64,000 bases of DNA from Phylloscopus collybita (lineage: Eukaryota; Chordata; Aves; Passeriformes; Phylloscopidae), in the NCBI GenBank assembly GCA_027886175.1, contig JAJNNQ010000009.1, positions 17,209,501 to 17,273,500 on the forward strand. Reading direction: 5' to 3'. Made by a program: the position numbers and the translations under genes. Each line of letters opens with the position of its first letter. Within the stretch, counting starts at the first letter, position 1. Below the pieces are notes generated by a model. That model was not told the DNA's origin and searched no databases. It worked only from the letters and a program-made list of their open reading frames with translations. Shown here piece after piece: positions 26,095-38,100 of the stretch.

Positions 26095-29000
26095 TGCCAC
26101 ATTACACTTATGCACACTCTGGAATAGATTAAATTGCTGAAAACCTCAAGGTTTTGTTTGTTGAGAACTGCAGATAAATGTACTGAAGTTACTTAATCAA
26201 AGGTATGTTAGTGTGCATATTCTTACACGTTACTTACTGAAACTTTGTCTTTTTACATAAGCTTAGGTTTTTTTGTAGCATATACTAATTCAGAATCACT
26301 TTGTCGTGTTCATTTACTGTTTAGGTGGAATCCATTTGGCTATATGTATATATAAGATAGACACTGAATGTTTGAAATATACTATAGAAAATTTCCTGCC
26401 ATGAGATATAGCCAAGCGGTTTAGAAAATCAAAGTACTTATTACTCTAGGAAGTTTGTTTGGAGACCATCCTAAGATTCCATTAAAAAAAATGATCATTA
26501 ATCACTATGGCAGCAAAAAGCAAGGCATGTGTTTTGCTTTTGGTGGAAATTCATTCTGTGGGCTCTGTGCAGTTGGTCAACAATTGCAGATAAAGTCATC
26601 TAACATAAATCCATTATTTGAACACAGTTTAATGCTTTATATTATAAATGGTTAAATGCAGTGATTTGGAGGGGCGATGATTTATGTTTATCCTGGTATG
26701 TTTAAACACTTCAAAAGTTTAGTGACTTAAGATGCAGGGAAATTTTGCTGCAAATATTTTTTGGATAGTGTTCATGCAGGAGAAAATAGAAAATAAACAT
26801 AGGGTTGCAGCTGTAGAAAACAACACTTTCTTTGAACAGCTGAGATGCCACAACATGTCATGCTGTGCTGGGAAAACTATAGATAGTTTTGAATTGTAGG
26901 CCTTTTGGGCCTCCCTGAGCTGTGACTTCTGACAGAGAAAGTAGGTATTGTAGTAGACATACCTAGAAGAATTTAAAACTGAAATCCTGGGATTATATGC
27001 ATTTGTATCTGGTATTAGATGTTTTTGTTGCTGTAATTTTAGACCATTTCCTCTGTTCTAGGAAGTTCATATTTTAGCACTACAATTGCTATTGATTCTT
27101 CCCTCTGCCTAATGAACAGTTTTTGTTTTCTTCTGCTGCCTTTGTTCTGGGTTTGCCCTGCTGGGGCAGGGAGTAAAGCACCTGGCAGAGTCAAGGTTCT
27201 TGGTTGCTTTGGTGCTGTTCTTGTTCTAATGTGACATGGAAAACTCTGCCTACTTTGCATGTTTACTTATTTCTCCCTCTCAGTTAGATTTCCCAAAGTC
27301 TTGAGTATGTGGCAGCCCCTCCAGAAAGCAATTGGGCATAGTTCTTCTAAAGGGCTGAGTTTTCACCTGACCTCCATACTGGTCACCTACTACCCTTCTC
27401 TTTCTAAATTTAACTCTTTCTTTAGAGCTCATTTTTCATTTTCACGTTTCCTTCACAAATCTTGACAGTCTCTAAAACTTTACTTTCTTCAGATGTTCTC
27501 TCTTTATTTTATCTTTTTTAGCCAGTGTTTCTTGTTGATTTATTTATCTATTTGTTGATTATTTGGTGACAAGACTGTGTGGTACTTTATTTTCTGTTTA
27601 CTGCTCAAAGTTTTAGACTGAAGTAGTGCTTTCTTCCACCCTTCAAGGTAATTTCTGTTTTTCCCTGAGAGGATACAGAAGTCTGGTGCTGAAACATTAG
27701 CAAGTCTTTTGTAATGAGTGACAGTTATTTAATTTATTTTCTGTACCTGATACAATGACTCTTACAGCTTATTTGAATATGTCATTTGGTATTTTACATA
27801 GAAGTGATGCATCATTTTCTTTGTAACATCCTTACTTGTAGATTTAACAGCACCAGGTTATCTAGGATTGCAGTTATTGGCTCTATATGTTTATGAAATA
27901 CATTATCATAAATATTCATCATTTCTTGTGTGTATTTGATATCAGTTTGCAATGTTAATCCTGCCTCAGGACCAACTCCATCATGACAAGTACAAGAAAT
28001 GTATTCTTCTTGCCTACTTTGTGAGCTTCATAAATTAAAACCTTTGAAATACACACAATGTAATTTGCCTTGCTTTGTCCCCTATGGTATTTGTCTCAAT
28101 ACTTTGTCATTGAATTTTCATAGGAGCTACATTTTTTCTTTGTCAGGTAACCTGGGTTCTGTCTTTGTCATAAACTGTCACTTTATTCTTTTGTTACCCG
28201 CTTCATTTTATCCCCTTGGAAAACTGGTTTCTGTGCTGCCACTTCCATGGCAAAACACATCCTTGTGCTCTGTTGGAGATGGTTAGACTCAGATTGATTA
28301 TTTGAAGGTGGGACACTGTTCTTGTTTAGAGTGCTATGGAAATTAAAAGAAAGGAAAAATGGCTTCTAGACAGAAGGAGGCTGTCTTCAACTCTTTTCAC
28401 TGTAAATCCAGCTAAAAGCAAAGCATGTATAAAACTGCCATGCACCGTGGGGAAACTATTCCCTGTGTGCTTCGTTCAATTGGGTTGGTTGGTTGTTATT
28501 GTTTTCCCCCACGCTTCTCACTCTTATTCAATATTAAAGTCTGGGTTTGGCTATAGTAATACTGTTATATATTCATGTGAAAATGTGTGACATCCAGCTT
28601 AGTTTGCTGAGGATGACTTTCTGAGCAGACACAGGGGTACAGATGAGAATTACAATTAGCTGAACATTTCTGTTCAGTTTTCTTGATTATAGGCATCAAA
28701 GTATTTTTATCTGTATTTCCATTAATTCACTTTTTGCTCAGTTCCCATAACTGGATAGCTTTGAAATGAAGGATAATTTTTAATGTATAAAATACTTGAA
28801 GAAAAATGCCTACTTGCTACTTTTATATTGATGATAAATTCTCAGTATCAAATGAGAACATTTTACCACTAAGAAGTCCTACGATCTTGTATATATCCCA
28901 GTTTTCATTTGCTATTAACAAGATTTATACTTGTCAGGACCTGTCAGCTTTTTAACAATTTACCTGTTTTTTAGTTACAGTAAAAACCTACCTCATTGTT

Positions 29001-29209
29001 TATCCTGCAAAACTCATTTTGCTCCCTTGTATGGCTAAAATTATGTCCAAATTTTGTTTGCTACTATATTTTCATTTCCAAATGCATCTGTAGATGCAAA
29101 AGTTGAGAAAACAATTAGACATTCGAAGAGACTTTTAGAAAGAGTCTAGGTTATAAACAGGACAAAGCACGTTTTGGTATACAGGGGAGGAGGATTGGGG
29201 CTGTTAAAA

Positions 29210-30205
29210 GGTGTCCTCTGTGAGAACAGCCCCTGGCTGTCCCTGTGTTGCTCAGAGCCAGTTTCAGCTTGCTCTGAAATGGACCCACCACTGGTCAAAG
29301 CTGATCAGAGCAGTCATGCTCTTGTTGTCTCTGTATAAATGCACTTTAGAAAGAGTAAAAAATGCTGCACAGCAGCTGTGAAAAAGAGAACTGAGACATG
29401 AGAAAAAATGTTGAAACATCCCTGCAGACACCAAGGTCAGTGTAGGAAGGGGAGTAGGTGTTAACAGGTGCCAAAGTAGAGATTCCCCTGCATCCCAAGG
29501 AGCAGAGCATGGTAATGCAGGGTTAACCCCCTGCAGCCCATGGAACACATGGGTGGAGCAGATATGCTGCAAACTGCAGCCCATGGAGTTCCAGGCTGGA
29601 GGAAGTGGCTATGTCATAAAGGAAGCTGCAGCCCAAGTGGAGCCCATGCTGGAGCAGGTTTGCCGGCAGGAACTGTGGCCTGTAGAGGACTCACTCCGAG
29701 CAGTCTGCTCCTGAAGGACTGTGCTCTGTGTAAATAATCCATGGTAGGGCATTTTTTGAACAGCTTCAGTCCACAGGGAGGCTGAAAGAGGTTGGGAAAA
29801 GCTGTATCCTGTGGGAAGGACCCCTTGTTGCCCCTGGAGAACAGTGTGGGGGGAAGGAGAAGCAGAGATGAAATGTTATTATGGACTGACCACAACCCCC
29901 ACTCTTTATCCCACTGTACCACTGAAGAGCAAGGAATGAAGGAGGGAAGTTGAACCTGGGAAGAAGGGGGTGTGAGGGCAAGGTGTATTTAATTTGGTCT
30001 TTTTCTCATCTTTCTAGTCTACTTTTAATTGACAGTAAATTAAATCAATCTTCTCCAGCTAGAGTTGGTTTTGCACGGAGCAGTTTCCTGTTCTTATTAA
30101 GCCAGGAGCATTTCCATCTTATTTCATCTCCTTGTTTTGCTGAGTAGTGGGAATGGAGAGGGTTGGTGTGCATCTGGCAGCCAGTCAAGGTTAAACCGCT
30201 GGACA
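29210..30205 (+). mobile_element. Solo LTR of avian ERVL-like endogenous retrovirus
   Basis: About 1 kb with the features of the long avian ERVL LTR family. There are repeated modules built on 'ctggagcaggtt' and 'gcagcccatgg' (29520-29700), a TATA-like 'gtataaatgc' near 29333, an 'aagaagggggtgtgagggca' block near 29961, and a U5-like part with an 'aattaaat' type signal ('gtaaattaaatcaatc' near 30036). The end is 'ggttaaaccgctggaca' at 30205, matching the ACA end expected. The left border is uncertain, and no target duplication of the right flank was found. No gag, pol or env remains are visible on either side, so it is read as a solo LTR. Frames such as 29264-29584 minus and 29614-29922 minus lie wholly within it and are not genes. 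The family name is from memory. Confidence 0.8.
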
Positions 30206-30714
30206 TCATTTGGTTGCAGTGTTGTAAGAAGTAGAAGTTATCTTTGGTTGATGGATTCCTCATGTGTAGTTGTGTTTTCTATAATTCTGATGTTTATTGC
30301 TGAACCCTGCAATGCCCTATGATATGCTAACAGCAGAATCTATGTGTAGAGCTTCCCTAAACCAGTTTTCAGTAAATTGGGGAACTGATACTAAATGAAG
30401 TGCATGTAACTGAAAAGGCAGGGCACCCCCATGTATTCAAAATGAATTTTGAAAGACACACAAAGGAAGCACTTTCATTACACATTCTAGGCAGATTTTT
30501 TTAGCACAGAACAGGTAAGTGGAAAATTATAATGCTTTTATTGGGATGTCCACTTAATCTATTTTTTCCTAGCTAATAATGAATTCTTTTATCTCTTACT
30601 GATCTGTTTATCAACAAATTACAATCTTTTCTTCCACTGATATTCTAGATACTGAAGTGTAACATTGCAAAATCACCAAGGGCAAGCAAAGTTAGCACAA
30701 GATATGTAAGGCTT

Positions 30715-30845
30715 AGAAAAAGGGGAAAGGGAAAGAAAAATGAAAATACAAAGGGATGAGGTAAGAAGAAAAAGAGCAAAGATAAGTGCTAAAATATGAA
30801 AAGGACAGGGAGTGAGAAGAAGGAAAAGAAAAATATTCTGAAGTA
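30715..30845 (+). repeat. Purine-rich low-complexity tract
   Basis: About 130 bp with strong A+G bias on the plus strand. Such tracts arise by slippage and can adopt unusual DNA structures. The leucine- and phenylalanine-rich minus-strand frame across it (30673-30864) is a by-product of the pyrimidine-rich complement, not a gene. Confidence 0.75.
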
Positions 30846-33704
30846 ATAAGCAGTAGTTATTCACTTAATGAAACAGGAGTATCTCTGAGTGTGCATGCAG
30901 GTATGTGTCTAGAGAACTTCTGAAGCACCTGTCACCTGTCATTTTAGAGAAAACCACAGCGATGTACTTCAGCCATCAGCAAAGGTCCTACCCAGATGCC
31001 GCAAATGAATGTTTTCTCTGCTGTTTGTGGTTTCTTGGTGCCTGTGGTAGATTAGATCTCACTTAAAATTAGCTGTTAAAATTTGTGCATCTTTAAAGGA
31101 CCTGTTGCAGGGTTAGTCAAACTGTACAGGAGCTGTTGAAGAGTTGTTCAAACTGTTCAAAAAAAAAATAAAAGGGGCAGAGAGATAGGGTGATTTCTGC
31201 TGTGGGAGGGATTACAGGAAGGAAAACATCTGTAGTGAACTTGAGTGAGGAAAGCCTTCAGCCCTGTGTGCCAAGAGCTATGTAAAGGATCTCAGTAAAA
31301 TTAAAAAACCCATTCATTCAGAGTAAACAACTAGAGAGATATTACCAAGCAATAGCAAAGTGCATATGATACTTGGGAAAAAGCTTTCTTAAAAGCTGCA
31401 TGGAGACCTAGTATGTGACAGAGTTTAGGATTGCCTTTTGGAATAGCATTCCATCTTTTTGGTATAGGACTTAATCCATGTTTTGTGGACAGCTCCTGCT
31501 ACTGTTTCCCAATTCCAGGGTCATCTCTTGCAGCCCCATTGTATCTTCCCATTGTTTTGTATTTTTGAATAAAGATGAACATCAATTCTGCCAGTGCTAA
31601 TGTCTGTGAGCTCACATTGTGTTTTAATCGTCTCTGACTAGGAAAATCACACTGCAGTTTTTCCTTCACATTTATGCTTATTGGAAAGACTAAATACTTC
31701 ATCTCACACTCAGAGAAGGAACTTGAAAGTGCTGCACTGTCTTGCTGACAGCATTGCACCATTGTAAGTATCAGCATGAATACACAGAAATTACTTCAAC
31801 TGAGCATGCTTTTTGAGTAGGAAGAAATCACAGGTTTTCACATACAGAGGTGCCAACCTACTCCAGTGTCAGTAGTGATTTTCCTTCTATCTTTCACAGG
31901 AATACCTGGTAATGAAAACTGTGAATTCAAGACTGATTGATCTGCCAGGCCTTCCTTCACAGAGCTCCTGAATGATCCCTCCATCTGTATGCAAAATGAC
32001 ATTTGAACAACCACTTTTCATTTGATTTTTTTTCAATGTGTACACACTAGATGAGTATTAGGATGTCCTAATTAATCATGCAGGGATATAGGGGAGACTA
32101 ATTATTTACATAATAACTCCTAAGTAGAAAGACATCTCCTTCCCCATTTTTAAGTTTGGTTCCTGTCCCTTGCATTCTTTGTCCCATTCCCATTTCTTTC
32201 AACTTCAAAAAATTATTGAAAAATTTTGTCCCCCTCAAAGTGAATGAGAAACTTTGAAAGTAGCCATCTTCACTGGAGCCACTAAATTAATAAACACTGG
32301 ACCTAAATCCCTAATTCATCCCTGGCATAATTCTGTTGCCGTTAACTAGGACATGTGTGCAAGTTTGTTGGGGTATAAACAACAGGTTTGTTCAGTTCTT
32401 GATGTGTAATACTTTCAGCTTGGGATGTTAATATTTTGTTTCTGTATGATTTTTACAATAGAAGGCATTACAATAAAGCCTTTCATAGGCAAAATACTGC
32501 AAGAGGTATTTGCAGTTAGATAATATATGATATGTAATATAATGATGCATTTCAAAGTAGAAGAGAAAGAACGAAGTAGACTTAATTAAAAAAGCTTCAT
32601 CTTTTGGCAGGAGAAAATGTTTGCTTTCTCAACGTCACTTTCTGTGGATTTCTTTTGGATTTTTTCCCTTACTTTTCTTATTTTTAGGAGCTATGCTAGT
32701 CCTATTGTTTTAATACCACATTCTGTGGTATTCTCTAGGTATTTCTTGGCAAAAGTGCTGTGTGTGACTTACAGACAGCAAGTACACATAAGATTGTAAG
32801 ACCTCAAAAAAGTAAAACAAATATCACCAAAGACATAATTCACATGGAAAATATTTTTGTGAGATTTGTAGGTCATTGATACAACTTGTTTTATTTTAGA
32901 GCTTTTCAAGTAGATGTTGCAAGGATTATTTTATAATGAAAACATTTCCCCCTTTACCCAAACTGATTTTATTTAAGTTGGTTTTGCTTCTGTATTTTAG
33001 GGATGTGCAGAAATCATGGATGCAGTCCTGATCTGATTGAGTCATATCATTGATTAGTTTTAGTGGGATAAGGGTTAAGTATCAGGGTTTCTTACTATAT
33101 TTAAAATTCTGCAAACTATGTGTAAACAAAATATTGGAGTTTTTGATTGAGTGGTCCCAACAGCTTAATGTGATTTTCACTTGCATGCATGAAAAACAAG
33201 TCATAAAATTACAGGAGGGAATGATGGAGAGAAAAATAAGGAAAGTTATGTTTGAAAGTAAATGAAATTAGTCAGAGCATTGTGATTCTAGAAGAAACTA
33301 AATGATGCCATAATTAGATCAAGCCAAAACATTTCAGGAGAAAGGCTTTTAAACCCACAAAACATATTGATTTATTATCTTAATGCATTTGATAAATAGC
33401 TTCAGAAGAGATAGGAGCAAACAACATGATTCAACAAAGCAAACATATTTTATTCCCTCTCCCAAAATAAGAAAAATGTGATATTTAGCTTTACACCAAA
33501 TGAAATTTTGAGATTAAACTCTCCCAATAAAAAAACCCAACCCAAACAAAGCATTTTTTTAATTGACTGAAATGCTTAGGCTAAGCAAATGCCATCACAG
33601 GGAGGCAGACTAAAAAGAGATGTGATTTTATTATAAAGAACTGTAGTCATATCCAGAGGTGGGACATGGTAATTTGTGACATTTATGCTTTTCCTTCTTC
33701 CTAG

Positions 33705-33761
33705 TCATTGGTGCCTCTGGGTTTACACTGAAAATAATGCAAGGAGAGCCTATCAATATGG
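33705..33761 (+). other. Candidate internal exon (57 bp), unassigned
   Basis: A 57-bp segment with an acceptor 'cttttccttcttcctag' ending at 33704 and a near-consensus donor 'ATGG|gtaagtaag' with GT at 33762. It is a multiple of three. Two of three frames are open. Read with two bases belonging to the preceding codon and one base left over (phase 1 at both ends, the symmetrical class common in extracellular domains), it gives a protein-like peptide ending in residues EPINM. I do not recognise the family. No second exon of the same gene can be joined to it with confidence. It may be a cassette exon in a large intron-rich gene or a chance splice pair. Confidence 0.25.
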
Positions 33762-34979
33762 GTAAGTAAGTGAAAAACCCCAAGTTGTCTTAGGTCAAAT
33801 GTATAGGACCAATATTGTGAGGATGTAATTTTTTGTTAAAAATATTCCAGGTCAGACCTATGTGGATCAGAGTTCATATGATAAGATTAATACAAAGAAC
33901 TTCATTCTATCCAAAGGATATTTTTCCATAAACTTATTTTCACACAAATTTAAACTGTTATGGGAGATTTAAGCTCTTTGTCCATATGAAAGCTGGTAGT
34001 TTATAGAAATAGTTCTGAAAGTCATGATTACATGTTACAAGCACTGACAATGTAGTCAGAAAGGTTTTCTCTGTCTAAAGCAGATGGGAGATGTATCATA
34101 ATTCTATAGATCTTAGAATTATAAGAACACAAATAAGAAAAGAAGTGGAAGGCTAACAGATCTTTGTTTAGAAAAAAAGACTAAAAATGTTATTCAATGC
34201 TGGACTCAAATATATTGCTGGTCTGATTCAGCTATTAAAAAACCCACTTATCCACAATACAAGGTGACACAGTAATGCATTTATAATATTCCGTGCTACA
34301 ATTATGCTTCCAAGTTTTGAATGCTAATAGGGTTATCCCTTGTTTGCTCAATACATTTTACGTGTCCTGGTTAATACTGTGTGTAGTGATCCTGTTGTAT
34401 TTTCAAATGCCACTTGTTTGTAATCAAAAAGGATTTTCTGTTTATGTGCATTTTCTGGCAACTGCTGGTTTGGTGTTTTTGTTTTCGTTTTTCTTGTTTG
34501 CTTACTGAGAATTGATTTATTCAAAAGCTCTCATCTGAGCCCATCCCTTGACCAGTCTGACTGATCCAAGAAGATCTAGTTGTTCCACTCGTCACTTTAA
34601 TCTGTGGTGAAGAAAATTTGCTTGACCGAAGAAGACAGTAGAAAATTTCAGTAACTTAGAGATGCTAAGTGAGCAACAAAAAAGCAAATGAAATTCAGTG
34701 TTAATAAATACATACTGAAGTTAAAATTAAACCTACTGGTGCAATTTACAGCCTTCTAAGTCAAGAGTATTGCTTGAAGAAAGGGAGAAAAATAATTATA
34801 AACAGTTCGGTGCACAGCTACAGTCAGAGAAGTTAGCACAATTTTGGAACACATATGAAGTAGGGTGAAGAATAATAAGAGACTATTATAATACTTTTGT
34901 GAGTCCATAGTGGGAGTTACTGTATAGCATTGTGTGGGGGGCTTTCCACCACATCTCAGAGAGATATTAACCATCTATA

Positions 34980-35190
34980 AGGAGATTCAGAGAAGGACAA
35001 TGACAATTATAGAGAATCTGGAACACCTGTCATGAAAGAAAATTGGGAAGGTTTTCCTTGGAAAGAAGATGACTAAGTGGGGACACAATGAAATACACAG
35101 AATACTGAACATTGTAGAAAGATTAAGAACAATTTTTCCTTGTCTTTTATAATACAAGATAAAAGAGGCATTAATGAGAACATTTATTTA
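34980..35190 (+). mobile_element. Ancient CR1-family LINE fragment
   Basis: A diverged fragment of the region just upstream of the CR1 3' end, which encodes the C-terminal part of the reverse transcriptase ORF. Landmarks in order are 'attcagagaaggacaatgac' near 34985, 'gaatctggaacacctgtcat' near 35014, 'cttggaaagaagatgactaa' near 35057 followed by 'gtggggacacaatgaaat', and 'ataatacaagataaaagagg' near 35150. This is the order found in old CR1 subfamilies shared with other reptiles. Frameshifts and substitutions are dense, so it is a dead copy much older than the CR1 ends at 15.4 and 63.7 kb. Borders are approximate. Confidence 0.62.
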
Positions 35191-38100
35191 CTTAAATTTA
35201 GAATAATAGAGATGTAAGACAGGATGCAGCCTTCCTTACATAATTATGCAATAAATACCTTCACATAAAAGCTATGCAGCATTAGGGTAACCTATTCCAC
35301 AAGGACTCAGACCTGCAGACACAGAGATCCATGTGCTGTACAGAACACAGGTCTGTACAAAAATTGATATTTTTTGCCCCCATGCATAAAGTAATTAAAG
35401 GGGAGAACTATAGTACAACAGAAAGAGATAGGACCAAACATTTAGCAAAACTAAAAAGAGTAAGTTTATGCATGTTTATAATTTTTATCATGCTATATAA
35501 AGTCATTGCAATTAATTATAAGAACTTAGTAAACCATACTGGGTCTCATTTCAGAGCTTAAACTTATGTCTAATGGTATGAGACCGAGGTGAAACGTTGT
35601 ATAGATTGGTGTAGATAATTTTCAGTCTTGATTTTACACTTTCCTGTGAAACAATTGTTGGATGCTCTAAGAGATCATTAAGATTTGATGGACCTTGTTG
35701 TGATCTAATATTTTGATTCAAATGTTTCTGTATTTGTAAATATGTTGCATCTAGCTCTGGTAAAGCAGAGTTGTTATGAAGCAAGATGCTGAGAAGCATA
35801 GAGTGTTAAGCTTGCATCATTAGAGTGCAAAATTGCTTCAAACAGGCACTTTTGTTGCTAAGGAATTTTAGCCAATGCACAGTTGACTCGTGTGTGGGGC
35901 TGTGAGTTGGGTTACTTAGGGAGAGATAGTAGTTACAGGGTTTAAAGTGTTATTCAACATATTTTAACTGACAATAAAATGTTTTAGGCAGGACCAATTT
36001 TTACTGAGCATCTATTTCAGTAAAAAGTAAAGTGAATTTTTGCTTTGCTTCCTATTTTTGTTGTTAAAGTACCTTGAAAAGTATATGCAAAAATGTGTAG
36101 GGTCAGACCTTGGTATTCATTATAAACAAATCCCCTGTCAAAAAAGTGGGATAAATGTACATGAGACATTTTAAAGGGTGTTTAATACTACAGCATGCAA
36201 TACTGTGAATGAAAAACTCGTGGCTGCTGAAAAGCATGTTTGAGCTGTGTGGAAAGCTGTAAAGTTGTTTCCTAAGAAATACAACCCAGAATTTGTTTTG
36301 GTTTCCATACATAACCATTAAAATCTCACACTAAACATCTTCTCGCTGAAAGTATGGATGTGGAAAAATTAATGCTGGGTAAGCTAGTGTGTGAACTTAG
36401 AATGCATTAAAACTTGTACACTGTGTTAATTTATCTATCCTACAGTACACATACAGTCATATTTTGTTTTTATCAAGGCTTGTCACAAATTCAGAAGCTG
36501 TGTATTCAGATATGTATCACAGATAATTCCACTGAAAATTTTCCAATAACTTTTTTGCATGTTCATAAATTTAATGTAGGGGCTTTGGGGATAGACAGTA
36601 TGTCTTGAAAAGCAAATGCAGAACACAGTACACCTGTTTTAGCCTTTTCAGCATATAGAGAAAATACCCTGGGTTCAGTAATACTGCTCATGACATCTAG
36701 AATATTCCAATTTCTCTGGTACACAAGGTAAAATGAACCAAAAAGAGGTATGCTGTTTTAAGGAAAACAGGATGCAATTTCATCAATGTTTCTGAGAACA
36801 TTGGAACATGCAAAGCTGTGAATGAGAAACTTAGCTCTCCAGTTGGCAACCTATTGATTAAAAGAGCAGTTCACTAATGAGGTAACTAGAAGAAGCCAAA
36901 GCCAAAAAAGCCTGCACAACCAAATATGCTGACATTGTTTAACAATGAGCACATTTGTACAGGAACACCAGAACTTTGCTGGTTGAGGGAAAACAGCTTT
37001 ACCTTCACTTGATTTATTTTTTAGCCCTCTATAATATATTATGTGGCTTTATAACTAGCATAGTATTTAGGCAGTGTCTTTAGTCTGACCCAATTACACT
37101 GTTTCAACATAACTCCAAGTAGCTGTGTTTCAAAGCATTTGTATGCTACATCTGCAGCTGACTTTGTTGACTATTTCTTCTAGGCAAGAGGAGTATAGGA
37201 TACTACATAATTTGTGAGAAATTAATTTCCATGGCAATATAGAGAAATCTGACTTGTGAGTACTGAGGCCACTCATACAATCAGTTTTGCTCTCTGCTGT
37301 CTTTGGTTAGCTAGGAGTCTCTATCTCACCTTGACAGATGTTTGTTGCTCAGTTGCCACACCTTTGTTGAGTCTCACATGGACTATGACAACTTGAACAG
37401 AGAGCTTTGGAAGGCCAGTGAGCTTACAGGGCTCTTTATATCTGCATATTTTCTTAAATGATTCTGTTTTCTTCTCTCTGTCTGGATTTCCCATTAAACA
37501 TTGACAAAAATCTGTTTTAGGCTTGCACATAGACAAACATATTTCCAAGTCTGCTGTAGCTCTGCTCTCTTGATTGTCCAAATTGTGAAATAGGAGGCAA
37601 GCAGCTGGGGCTCTTGTGTGCCTGGATGTGACCAAAATGTGTGCCAGGACAAGAAGCAAGGAAATGCTACTGGATGCTGAAGTTTAAGCATAGCCTATCC
37701 CACTCACCTGAAGCTCCAGGATAAACATGCTCTGACACAATAAGACTCTCCATGACAGTGTAAGGCTTATGTGTTCAGAAACTTAGGCTTGTAACTATGG
37801 GATGATTTTCCTGTACAGATTGCAAAATGATCCATCACCTCTGAGCTGGGATGCAGCTGGACAGCCATGATAGAACTGTGCAGCTGTGCTGGCTCTCTGT
37901 TGTCAAATGATACAAAGTGCATGCTGTATTGATTAATTCATGTTTTCTCTAAGTGGATCATCTATTTCTGTGTCCTTTCCTCCCTAAAATAAATAGATGA
38001 CAATATGCTTATATTTATACCTTAAAAGTACTTTAAGATTTGTATTAAATGAAGTGCTTGTGTACATTGCCTTCTCTGACAAGAGAGCAGATGCTAATCA

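Larger units (their letters stand above)
23786..29209. other. Unique AT-rich non-coding DNA
   Basis: No gene is supported. The stretch holds a 16-base T run (25010-25025), a very AT-rich block (25740-25805) and an RFX-like palindromic site (26081-26094). Open frames are 95 codons or less (27999-28286 is the longest), leucine- and phenylalanine-rich as expected from AT-rich chance frames, and unrecognised. Confidence 0.6.
30206..34979. other. Unique non-coding DNA with a purine-rich tract
   Basis: No gene is supported. At 30715-30845 the plus strand is almost only A and G (runs such as 'ggggaaagggaaagaaaaa'). A weak exon candidate lies at 33705-33761. At 31115-31165 there is a short imperfect duplication built on 'agt.gt.caaactgt'. 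Open frames are 92 codons or less and unrecognised. Confidence 0.55.

Noticed and set aside
29264..29922. Several open frames of about 100 codons.
   Set aside because: They lie entirely inside the solo LTR at 29210-30205, which has no coding role.
37321..37659. Open frame of 112 codons on the minus strand.
   Set aside because: Overlaps another minus-strand frame, no recognisable family, and no supporting signals.
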